Part shown: positions 55,421 through 63,000 of the stretch, piece by piece
Layout: the number at the start of each line of letters is the position of its first letter
How positions within the stretch are numbered: the first letter of the stretch is position 1
NCBI GenBank assembly: GCA_016237705.1
Contig: CP066204.1
Location: 1,126,001 to 1,190,000, forward strand
Reading direction: 5' to 3'
Source: Aerococcaceae bacterium zg-252
Lineage (GTDB): Bacteria > Bacillota > Bacilli > Lactobacillales > Aerococcaceae
Length of the DNA: 64,000 nt
Notes under the pieces: model-generated
Databases searched by the model: none
The model's input: the letters and a program-made list of their open reading frames with translations, nothing else
What the model was told of the DNA's origin: nothing
Made by a program: the position numbers and the translations under genes

Positions 55421-56174
55421 TTCTTTCACCCCTTTTACTTTTAATTAATAAATTTAATATTAATATCAATACATAAACAACTATACTCAAACAAAGTCCT
55501 AAGTAGGTCATCTTCATATTCATCAATTCAGAACTCTTATCAAGAAACGTTCCATTTGGATGTACTCCTACAACTGGGCTAAGCATTCGTAAGCTATATG
55601 ACCATGGAAAGAGAATCCAATTATTTGTTATAGCTATCACTGGTGATGGGAATGACAATATAAAATTTAATAATATCAGTACGGCTTTCTTTTTTACTAG
55701 CCCATAAATCAAAAATGATACAGCGATTATCGGTAAACTTCCGATAAATAGACAACCAGTAGCCAAAACTAATTGAGCTAATACTATGTTTTCACCTGAA
55801 AACAATGTAACAAATATAAAGATTAAAAATGATGATACAACTAGAATAGTAAATAGCTCCATTAAAATGACAATATTTTTAGCCAATTCTATTTTTGCAA
55901 AACTTACATTCATACTTTTTTGAAAAACAATATGCTCTATCTTTTCTTTACTACTGATATTCAAAACTAATAAACTTAAAATAATTGGTAATATTAAAAG
56001 CGGATACCAATTAAAAGAAGTTGCCATTATATAACTTTTCCCTTTTGGGCTTTCTCCCATTAAGCTAACCATGGCTATATTTAATAATACAAAAATTATT
56101 GGAACAATCATTCCCAATTTTAAATTTGTCCCTCTTTTTTCTTTCATTAATTCTGTTTTAATAAAATTCATCAT
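55413..56174 (-). CDS. lantibiotic-immunity type ABC permease (LanE-like)
   Basis: The protein has 253 residues. The likely start is the ATG at 56174, after AAGGA in the end of the ATPase gene; the ORF can extend four codons. Six membrane helices are predicted, with the N-terminal pattern NFIKTELMKEKRGTNLKLG of MutE/EpiE permeases. It pairs with the following permease and the ATPase as an FEG-type immunity transporter. Confidence 0.8.
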   Translation of the reverse strand: MMNFIKTELMKEKRGTNLKLGMIVPIIFVLLNIAMVSLMGESPKGKSYIMATSFNWYPLLILPIILSLLVLNISSKEKIEHIVFQKSMNVSFAKIELAKNIVILMELFTILVVSSFLIFIFVTLFSGENIVLAQLVLATGCLFIGSLPIIAVSFLIYGLVKKKAVLILLNFILSFPSPVIAITNNWILFPWSYSLRMLSPVVGVHPNGTFLDKSSELMNMKMTYLGLCLSIVVYVLILILNLLIKSKRGERNV

Positions 56175-56175
56175 T

Positions 56176-56871
56176 TTATTTCGCATCCTTTTTTATCATT
56201 TCTAAAAATAGTTTTTCTAAATCTATCTCTTTTGAGTTATTTCCCTCATAGATTAGATGCCCATTATTAATAATCCCGATTTTATCAGCTACCTGCTGAA
56301 TCTCACTTAAAATATGACTTGAGATAATGACGGTAATTCCTTTTTCTGAAAAATCTTTTATTAACTCTCTTAATTCTTGAATTCCCATAGGGTCTAATCC
56401 ATTTGTCGGTTCATCCAGTATTAATAATTTTGGACTATTTATCAATGTCATTGCAATGCCAAGTCTTTGTTTCATTCCCAATGAAAAATTTTTCGCTAGT
56501 TTTTTACCAGTATTTTCTAAACCAACGATTTTTAACACATCATCAATTCTTCTTTTATCAATATTTAGTAATGTAGTTAAAACTTCTAGATTTTCATTTG
56601 CAGTTAAATTAGGATAAATAGCTGGTTGTTCGATAATAGCTCCCACATTTTTTAAATCTTCTGCGCACATACTTTTTCCTTCAAATAAAATATCCCCTGA
56701 TGTACAATGCATGACTTTGGTGATTAATTTTAATAATGTCGATTTACCAGCACCATTCGGTCCTAATAGTCCGTATATTTTTCCTTTTTCAACTTTAATC
56801 GATACGTTTTCTAATATCATTTGCTCTTTTACTTTTTTTGTTAAATTTCTTGTTTCAAGCATCATATCCAT
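56176..56871 (-). CDS. ABC transporter ATPase, lantibiotic-immunity/BcrA type (LanF-like)
   Basis: The protein has 231 residues from the ATG at 56871, 8 nt after GGAGGAAT. Walker A is GPNGAGKS (about 37-44), the signature is FSLGMKQRL, Walker B is LLILDEPTNGLDP and the switch His lies in ISSHILSE. The short C-terminal tail is typical of the BcrA/MutF group. It energises the two permeases downstream. A TATAAT-like -10 (56925-56930) lies upstream with a poor -35. Confidence 0.9.
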   Translation of the reverse strand: MDMMLETRNLTKKVKEQMILENVSIKVEKGKIYGLLGPNGAGKSTLLKLITKVMHCTSGDILFEGKSMCAEDLKNVGAIIEQPAIYPNLTANENLEVLTTLLNIDKRRIDDVLKIVGLENTGKKLAKNFSLGMKQRLGIAMTLINSPKLLILDEPTNGLDPMGIQELRELIKDFSEKGITVIISSHILSEIQQVADKIGIINNGHLIYEGNNSKEIDLEKLFLEMIKKDAK

Positions 56872-56953
56872 TTGATATTCCTCCATTTCTTCTGTTATCA
56901 ATTCTAATAAATAAAAATAACTAAATTATAATTTTGGCACAGAAAAAATAAAA

Positions 56954-56988
56954 AAGTTCACTCCCCCATTTTTACAGGGTGTGAACTT
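56954..56988 (-). terminator. terminator between the two ABC operons
   Basis: AAGTTCAC plus CCC pair with GGG plus GTGAACTT, and on the minus strand TTTTTTATTTTTT follows. It lies 33 nt beyond the stop of the last gene of the upper operon (57021) and upstream of the lower operon start. Confidence 0.88.
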
Positions 56989-57020
56989 CCTTTTTAAATT
57001 TCCTATATGTATTTTCATAG

Positions 57021-57752
57021 CTAATTTTTACGAACTCTCATTTTCTTTAGTATTCTATATGAAATAAAACAGCAACTGATATTTACGATTATACTAATCA
57101 TCAATTCCATAACTGATGTTTCATATAGTCCTGATAAAACAAATACAGATGATATTGGATATATGGCTCTTACAACTTCCTTCGATGCTAAGAAAATCCC
57201 TATAAAAGAATATATTTCAGCGATAATCAGAGCTATCCAATAACTCCTTTTTACAAGTCCAACAAATGCAATAATTGGAGATATTGCCATAAAAACACCA
57301 ATTCCAGTTAATACATATACAACAAAATAATGAATTACTTCACTCATATTTACCGCATTTAAATGTAATACCGCTTCTATTATTAAAGATACTATAAACA
57401 ATATTAGATAAATAAAAATGCTACCCAAAAGAGTAATTATCATTTTGGCAGTAATCATCCTACTCTCATCTACCGGTATTAGTTTTAATGATTTAAGTAC
57501 ATCTTCTTGTTCCTCACGACAAATAATATATCCTCCAAACAACGCTATCAAACTTGGCAACACAAAATATGTTGTTAAAGAATGCACCTGTAAAATATAC
57601 CAACCAAATGTATCTATATACTTTTTTCCACCAAATGAAAATTGTCCTTGAAGAAATACAACTCCCAAAGTCATCATGAGTACAAATACAAGCAAAAATA
57701 TCAATTTTGATCTGTGAAGTTTTTTATATTCAACTAATAAAAGTATCTTCAT
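57021..57752 (-). CDS. ABC-2 type permease, last gene of upper module
   Basis: The protein has 243 residues and six predicted membrane helices. The N-terminal ILLLVEYKKLHRSKLIFLL is typical of permeases whose partners are BcrA-type ATPases. It follows the previous permease gene with no gap and AAAGGAGA precedes the ATG. It is one of three permeases in this module. Confidence 0.78.
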   Translation of the reverse strand: MKILLLVEYKKLHRSKLIFLLVFVLMMTLGVVFLQGQFSFGGKKYIDTFGWYILQVHSLTTYFVLPSLIALFGGYIICREEQEDVLKSLKLIPVDESRMITAKMIITLLGSIFIYLILFIVSLIIEAVLHLNAVNMSEVIHYFVVYVLTGIGVFMAISPIIAFVGLVKRSYWIALIIAEIYSFIGIFLASKEVVRAIYPISSVFVLSGLYETSVMELMISIIVNISCCFISYRILKKMRVRKN

Positions 57753-58484
57753 TTACCATTCTCTCCTTTTTAATAATAATTTTATAACTATTGTAAATAC
57801 AACTACCCATCCTCCTATACAAAGAAGAGAATAAACTATATTGATATCTTGGTTTAATACTATTCCCGGAATATCTCTCACAACAATTGCTGTAGTGCTC
57901 GATAATGGATGTGCATACATATTAACGGTCAAAATTAGAAATCCCGAAAAAGCATAAATAATCGTCAAACAAATAGGTAAAATATATTTTTTGGTCAAAA
58001 ATGCGATAGATAAAATGGGAAACATAGAAACTGATAAAAGTCCACTAATCTCAAAACACTTTCTAATAAGATAAATACACAATAAATAATCTATCTCTAT
58101 GTGATGAATCAATTTCCCCCAAAAAAGCGTAACTAAAATTGACAAACTCATAAATACTAAGGTAAAAATAAGCATCATTATAAATTTGCTAATCAAAAGT
58201 TTCATCTTTTGTATCGGAACAATCCACAACGTCTTAAAAGTATCATTCTCATACTCTACTGACACAATCATTGTGGAAAATATCCCTAATATAATTGGTA
58301 AAATCAGCCATAAATTATAACTAAAAATCGTCCATTTGAAATATTTCATTGCATTGTCTGAAAGGTCTATATTCCCAAAATATATAGTGGCAAGCATTGG
58401 CATTAAGAGTGTCGCCAAAAACATCATCGAAACAATCTTTTTCCTTTTCAATTTAAGAAACTCTACTTTAACTAAATTAAGCAA
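57753..58484 (-). CDS. ABC-2 type permease, second of upper module
   Basis: The protein has 243 residues, the same length as its neighbour, and six predicted membrane helices. The start is TTG after GGAGAG and overlaps the ATPase end by 8 nt. It begins LNLVKVEFLKLKRKKIVSM, the pattern of lantibiotic-immunity permeases. The equal length of the three permeases (243, 243 and 255) suggests duplication. Confidence 0.78.
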   Translation of the reverse strand: MLNLVKVEFLKLKRKKIVSMMFLATLLMPMLATIYFGNIDLSDNAMKYFKWTIFSYNLWLILPIILGIFSTMIVSVEYENDTFKTLWIVPIQKMKLLISKFIMMLIFTLVFMSLSILVTLFWGKLIHHIEIDYLLCIYLIRKCFEISGLLSVSMFPILSIAFLTKKYILPICLTIIYAFSGFLILTVNMYAHPLSSTTAIVVRDIPGIVLNQDINIVYSLLCIGGWVVVFTIVIKLLLKRREW

Positions 58485-59400
58485 TGCCCTCTCCTCCAGT
58501 TATTTTCTTGAAGTAATCTTCCAAAGAATCATTGCATGTTTGTGATGAAATCACTGATATTTCATTCATAACCAACGACTTGTTAATTTTTGCCATATCT
58601 AATCCATAACTATATATCTTCACATGATTATTATCTTCAACAGAATAGTTGGTTATTCCAAACTCTTTTTCCAACACAATAGTCGCCTTTGATACATCAG
58701 ATACTTCCAACATAATATACTTTCTATTTTTTTTATTTAATTCTTCCATGCTACTTTCTTCTAATAGAATCCCTTTATCTATAATGCCTACCGTATCAGC
58801 GAGAAGTGTTATTTCAGATAAAATATGACTAGAAATTAAAATTGTCTTTCCTTTTTTTACACTTAAATCTTTTATAAAATTTCTAACTTCTGCTATTCCA
58901 ATGGGATCTAAGCCATTTGTCGGCTCATCTAAAATTAAAATCTCTGGATCATGTAAAATTGCATTAGCAATCGCAAGTCTTTGCTTCATTCCTAAAGAGT
59001 AATTCCCAAATAACTTCTTGTCTTTATATGGTAAGCCAACTACTTCTAAAGCATTTTTTACCGCATTAGGGAAAGCCGTTCCTCTAAGCAGTGCAAATAT
59101 TTCCAAATTCTCCGTCCCTGTCAGATTAGGATAAAATCCTGGAGTTTCAATAATTGCACCAATTCTTGGATAAATCTTTTTCTCGTTACCTTTTATATTT
59201 TGATTAAAAACACTTACTTCACCATTCGAAATATCCGTAAGCCCCAATATCATCTTCATAATAGTTGTTTTACCTGCTCCATTTCGTCCTAACAACCCGT
59301 ATATAGTACCTTTTTCAATATGTAAATTTACTGAATTTACAGCCTTTTGTTCTCCATACACTTTTGTTAAATTCTTTGTTTCAATAATATAGTTTTTCAT
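58477..59400 (-). CDS. ABC transporter ATPase, BcrA-like
   Basis: The protein has 307 residues, longer than the LanF-like ATPase below. Walker A is GRNGAGKT (about 38-45), the signature YSLGMKQRLA, Walker B ILILDEPTNGLDP and switch His in ISSHILSE. The extra C-terminal domain (about 220-307) is the one usual in BcrA-type bacitracin exporters. It is encoded between permease genes. Confidence 0.9.
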   Translation of the reverse strand: MKNYIIETKNLTKVYGEQKAVNSVNLHIEKGTIYGLLGRNGAGKTTIMKMILGLTDISNGEVSVFNQNIKGNEKKIYPRIGAIIETPGFYPNLTGTENLEIFALLRGTAFPNAVKNALEVVGLPYKDKKLFGNYSLGMKQRLAIANAILHDPEILILDEPTNGLDPIGIAEVRNFIKDLSVKKGKTILISSHILSEITLLADTVGIIDKGILLEESSMEELNKKNRKYIMLEVSDVSKATIVLEKEFGITNYSVEDNNHVKIYSYGLDMAKINKSLVMNEISVISSQTCNDSLEDYFKKITGGEGIA

Positions 59401-59416
59401 TTTATTTTTTTCTCCT

Positions 59417-60184
59417 TTAATAATTTTGTCTTTTCATAGATTTTACAGAGAACACAAAAAATAGTGTGCCAATTGTTAAAATAGATACCAAGCAACTAAA
59501 CTGCGATACATTTAACGAATATCCACCGATACTGTTTTCTACCATTTCTTTAGCAGCCGATGATACATTTTGATAAACCCCTAATAAACTTGCAAGCGGA
59601 TGTATAGGAACTAATATCGAAACTCCAAATAACCCAATTCCTAAATAAAGCAAGCACATAGAAATAGGCAAAACATAACTCTTAGAAAAAGTAGCAATGT
59701 AAATCACCGGAAGCATTGCAATTGGAATTAATAACGCTGCAACCCCATATAATAGTGCTGCCTCTTTTAATGTAATTAAATTAAAATCGATAAAGCCTCC
59801 ACTTATTACTGCACCCAATACAGATGATATATATGTTAATATCATTAAAAAGATAGTTAATAACTCAAGCAGAACAAATTTCACTAAAAATACTTCAAAT
59901 CTACTAACCGAAGTTATTAGTACATTCTTTAAAGTATCATTCTTTTTTTCATCGAAAAATAACATAGTGGAAATTATCCCAATTACGATTGGCAAGAATA
60001 CAAAGGTTATATTTTTAAATGCTAAACAATATAAATCTCCAAAACTATCCATGATAGGACTTTTTCTTGATATTGAAAATGCTCTTTCGATTGCAAATAA
60101 ATTTAAGATGATAGTTAATATAATAATACCTGTCAAAATTCTACTTCTCTTCCATTTTTTAATTTCAGCTTTTATTAAATGCAT
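59417..60184 (-). CDS. ABC-2 type permease, first gene of upper ABC operon
   Basis: The protein has 255 residues and six predicted membrane helices, with the N-terminal LIKAEIKKWKRSRIL motif. A strong AAGGAGGTG ribosome site precedes the ATG. It is the first gene after a promoter with direct repeats and follows the kinase gene terminator, so it starts a separate transcript. Confidence 0.8.
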   Translation of the reverse strand: MHLIKAEIKKWKRSRILTGIIILTIILNLFAIERAFSISRKSPIMDSFGDLYCLAFKNITFVFLPIVIGIISTMLFFDEKKNDTLKNVLITSVSRFEVFLVKFVLLELLTIFLMILTYISSVLGAVISGGFIDFNLITLKEAALLYGVAALLIPIAMLPVIYIATFSKSYVLPISMCLLYLGIGLFGVSILVPIHPLASLLGVYQNVSSAAKEMVENSIGGYSLNVSQFSCLVSILTIGTLFFVFSVKSMKRQNY

Positions 60185-60206
60185 ATCGCACCTCCTTACA
60201 ATACAT

Positions 60207-60238
60207 ATTATAAATTATTAACCTTGCCATAATCTTGC
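60207..60238 (-). promoter_or_regulatory. promoter with direct repeats (response-regulator site) for upper ABC operon
   Basis: On the minus strand a consensus -10 TATAAT (60207-60212) lies downstream of two GCAAG copies (60234-60238 and 60223-60227), 11 bp apart start to start, which is one helical turn. The repeats occupy the -35 position, where a real -35 is lacking. This is the classical layout of OmpR-family activated promoters; the co-encoded regulator at 61214-61912 is the likely activator. Confidence 0.6.
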
Positions 60239-60265
60239 GACACTCTTGTTTTTATCTTACTACAA

Positions 60266-60288
60266 TAAAAAAAGCCCCAAAAGGCTTT
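60266..60288 (-). terminator. terminator after the two-component genes
   Basis: On the minus strand AAAGCC, a short loop and GGCTTT are followed by TTTT and more (60266-60270). It lies 14-36 nt beyond the kinase stop at 60302. Confidence 0.85.
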
Positions 60289-60301
60289 CTAAATCAGCAA
60301 C

Positions 60302-61210
60302 TTATATTGCAAACTCTACAATAAAAACAGTTTTTATATTAGGCACACTACTTACGCTTATGTTAGCATTATTCACTCGCAACAATTCTTTAGCAATTGA
60401 TAATCCAAGTCCTGACCCTTTGGTTAATCTTGAACTATCTGCTTGATACATTCTATCAAATATATATGGTAAGTCCTTTTCACTTATACCATTTCCATTA
60501 TCTGAAATCGTCAAAGTAACTTTTGTATCCGATTTTTCTAATTTCAAATGTACTCTATCACAATTACTGTGAACAATAATATTGTTAATAATATTGTTTA
60601 AACTTCTAAAATAAGCATTTTCATCTATCCTTATATTACATTCCCGTTCTGGAATTTCAATTTCATAACTTATATGTTTTTCTTCAAAAATAGGAATCCA
60701 ATCACTTACCACATGTCTTGTTAATTCATTTAAGTCTTTAACCGCAAAAGAAAACTTCCATTCTCCCGAATCTAATTTTACCCAATCAAAGAGTTTTTCT
60801 ACAAAATCTTTTAAGTAATGTGCTTTACTTAAGGAAACTTTTATATAGTCGTCTTTTTCATCTCCTGTAACAAGTCCTTCTTGCACTGCTTCCAAATATC
60901 CAACCATAGATGCTAAAGGAGTTTTTACATCATGAGATAAACTTGTCATAAGTGATTTATATGCCTGCTCTGATTGTTTTTGCTCTATTAGTTTATTTTG
61001 ACTTTGTAGAGTTATCTCATTTATATCATGACAGAGCTTTTCTGTAATATCATTTTTATTAATTAAAATTCTACGATTATAATCGCCATTTTTAATATCA
61101 ATAAGTACCTCTTGAATCCTATCTATTTCCTTTTTTATATGCATAATCTTTCTTACTAAAGATAAAATCACAAATAAAAATATCACGATGATAATGTTTT
61201 TTATATCCAT
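60302..61210 (-). CDS. small sensor histidine kinase with one membrane helix
   Basis: The protein has 302 residues. Only one membrane helix (about 5-22) and no extracellular domain are visible; a HAMP-like linker follows. The phospho-acceptor His is in SLSHDVKTPLASMVGYLE, and the ATP-binding domain shows NNIINNIIVHS, DNGNGI and GSGLGLSIAKE. The absence of a sensor domain suggests it listens through the ABC transporter. Its ATG overlaps the ribosome site region of the regulator gene end (GGGGGAGTAATG). Confidence 0.9.
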   Translation of the reverse strand: MDIKNIIIVIFLFVILSLVRKIMHIKKEIDRIQEVLIDIKNGDYNRRILINKNDITEKLCHDINEITLQSQNKLIEQKQSEQAYKSLMTSLSHDVKTPLASMVGYLEAVQEGLVTGDEKDDYIKVSLSKAHYLKDFVEKLFDWVKLDSGEWKFSFAVKDLNELTRHVVSDWIPIFEEKHISYEIEIPERECNIRIDENAYFRSLNNIINNIIVHSNCDRVHLKLEKSDTKVTLTISDNGNGISEKDLPYIFDRMYQADSSRLTKGSGLGLSIAKELLRVNNANISVSSVPNIKTVFIVEFAI

Positions 61211-61213
61211 ACA

Positions 61214-61912
61214 TTACTCCCCCTTACTAAAACGATACCCTACGCCTCTCACTGTCAAAATATAAGTTGGTTCTTCAGGGTTAGGTTCTATTTTTTTGCG
61301 AAGTTTACTGATAAAGGACATGATATTGCTATCATCAAAAAGGTAATCTTCTTCCCATACATTTGTATATATTTGTTTTTTTGTAAAAATTCTTCCCTTA
61401 TTAGATGCTAGAAAATATAACAAGTCAAATTCTTTACTTGTTAATTCGATATTATGATTTCCTATTTTTACAGTTCTATTCTCTTTATCTATTCTCATAT
61501 CTTCTATTATGATTTCTTTAAACTGGTCTGTGCTTTTCTGATTAAAGTCTGTGAATCTTCTAACCATAGCTTCAACTCTTGCTTTAAGTTCGTTGATATT
61601 AAACGGCTTCGTTAGATAATCATCTGCACCTTGTTTAAGTCCATAAATTTTTGAATCATCATCAGACTTCGCAGTCAACATTAAAACCGGAACAGTGTAT
61701 TCTTCCCTTATCATCTCCAAAACTTGAAACCCATCAAAATCAGGGAGCATAATATCTAGTAAAATCAGACACAAATTATTTGCATTTCGTATTTTCTTAT
61801 ACCCGTCTAATCCATTATTCGCAATATCAACAGAATATCCCTCAGTACTTAAACACTTTTTAATTAAATTACATAATGCAATATCATCATCAATAATTAT
61901 TATCTCTCTCAT
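61214..61912 (-). CDS. OmpR/PhoB-family response regulator
   Basis: The protein has 232 residues. Receiver residues DDD at 8-10, phospho-acceptor D53 (LLDIMLPDFDG) and the Lys in DYLTKPFN are all present; a winged-helix DNA-binding domain fills about 130-232. It heads the two-component operon and probably activates the ABC operon downstream through the GCAAG direct repeats. Confidence 0.93.
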   Translation of the reverse strand: MREIIIIDDDIALCNLIKKCLSTEGYSVDIANNGLDGYKKIRNANNLCLILLDIMLPDFDGFQVLEMIREEYTVPVLMLTAKSDDDSKIYGLKQGADDYLTKPFNINELKARVEAMVRRFTDFNQKSTDQFKEIIIEDMRIDKENRTVKIGNHNIELTSKEFDLLYFLASNKGRIFTKKQIYTNVWEEDYLFDDSNIMSFISKLRKKIEPNPEEPTYILTVRGVGYRFSKGE

Positions 61913-62021
61913 ATCTCATAACTCCATACTTCTTATTCAATATAATTATTATCAAAGGAAAATACATCAATTTGCGTACAATCTCTCTAAAGACTTACAT
62001 TTTTTCTAAGTTCTCAAGATA

Positions 62022-62051
62022 ATTATATCCTACATTTTGTGTTATATTCAA
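62022..62051 (-). promoter_or_regulatory. promoter of the upper two-component operon
   Basis: TTGAAT (62046-62051), an 18-nt spacer and the consensus TATAAT (62022-62027) on the minus strand give a 5' leader of about 105 nt. The leader region (61913-62015) shows no strong hairpin or ORF. Confidence 0.6.
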
Positions 62052-62085
62052 TTTTTATTTGATTTTGTATTTAGGCTAACTCAAT

Positions 62086-62120
62086 AAAAAGAAGAATACC
62101 CTCATAAAAGAGTATTCTTC
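62086..62120 (-). terminator. terminator after dnaD
   Basis: On the minus strand GAAGAATAC, a 12-nt loop and GTATTCTTC form a 9-bp stem followed by TTTTTATT (62086-62090). It lies about 70 nt beyond the dnaD stop codon. Confidence 0.88.
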
Positions 62121-62191
62121 CTAAAAAGCCACAATGGACATTTTTATAAAATAGGTAAATCTATGGAATTTATATAAGATAACCTTAATTT

Positions 62192-62908
62192 TTACTTCAA
62201 ATCATCCCAATTAAAATCGGGAATTTGAAATGATTCGATTGTTTCATTCGATTGGACTGACGATTGTTGTTGACGGTTTACTTTCGCTTGATTGTACTGT
62301 TCAATATCTCGTTTCGCCTCTTCAACGGTACGAATATTTTTCTTTTTCCAACCTAGTAAAATACGGTCAATATATTTCAAACTAATTGCTTGGTTCAAAA
62401 CAGCTTGTTTTAATGCCAAAATAATCAAATCGTCTTCAAACGCATCGCCTGTTTTCCAATCAGCAATTTGCATTAATTCAATTTGTGTTAACGGACGACC
62501 AAATTCGCCCTCAAATGTCGGTACTAATTCTAATTTTTGTTCCAATGATACTATCGGTGCAGTTGGCTCATTCATCTTCGGTTGCATCGTTTGCTCCAAC
62601 CATTCATAAAATGGCTCAAGTGACAAGACATCATATTTTTTCCCTTGTGCGTCCGTCTCCATATCAAAACGAATATACTCTGCCATTAATAGTTCTGAGA
62701 AATGCTCATACACTTCTTTTTCTTGCCAACCTAATTGAACAGCCACCTTTTTTAATGGTGCTTCATGCTGCAATTCTCGCTGGTGGTCAATTAAATAAAT
62801 CAACAAAATAAAGGCATTCGGCGAAATATTTAAGTCTTTATAGGCATGAATCATTTTTCGTGGTAAGACGGTGACACCCTCTGAAAATATTTGATACATT
62901 AAGGACAT
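62192..62908 (-). CDS. dnaD: replication initiation protein DnaD
   Basis: The protein has 238 residues from the ATG at 62906-62908, after GTGGAG; earlier in-frame starts overlap the ribosome site region. It has an N-terminal winged-helix DDBH1 domain (about 10-100, with LGWQEKEVYEHFSELL) and a C-terminal DDBH2 domain (about 135-205, ending with YIDRILLGWKKKNIRTVEEA, here in parts: IDRIL, KKKNIRTVEEA). It loads the replicative helicase together with DnaA, DnaB and DnaI. It follows asnS, as in many Firmicutes, but the nth gene usually next is absent here. Confidence 0.93.
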   Translation of the reverse strand: MSLMYQIFSEGVTVLPRKMIHAYKDLNISPNAFILLIYLIDHQRELQHEAPLKKVAVQLGWQEKEVYEHFSELLMAEYIRFDMETDAQGKKYDVLSLEPFYEWLEQTMQPKMNEPTAPIVSLEQKLELVPTFEGEFGRPLTQIELMQIADWKTGDAFEDDLIILALKQAVLNQAISLKYIDRILLGWKKKNIRTVEEAKRDIEQYNQAKVNRQQQSSVQSNETIESFQIPDFNWDDLK

Positions 62909-63000
62909 TTTGACAGCTCCACTTCTATTATCTTGTACTTTAAAAGAAGTGAGCATAAAAATCTAATAACTAGATTGCTATGCCCAACTTCAAAAACTTA

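Noticed and set aside
56902-57020. Search for a lantibiotic precursor gene between the two ABC modules
   Set aside because: The gap holds only a terminator and a -10-like box. No small Cys/Ser/Thr-rich frame with a ribosome site was seen here, at 60185-60301 or at 61913-62191.
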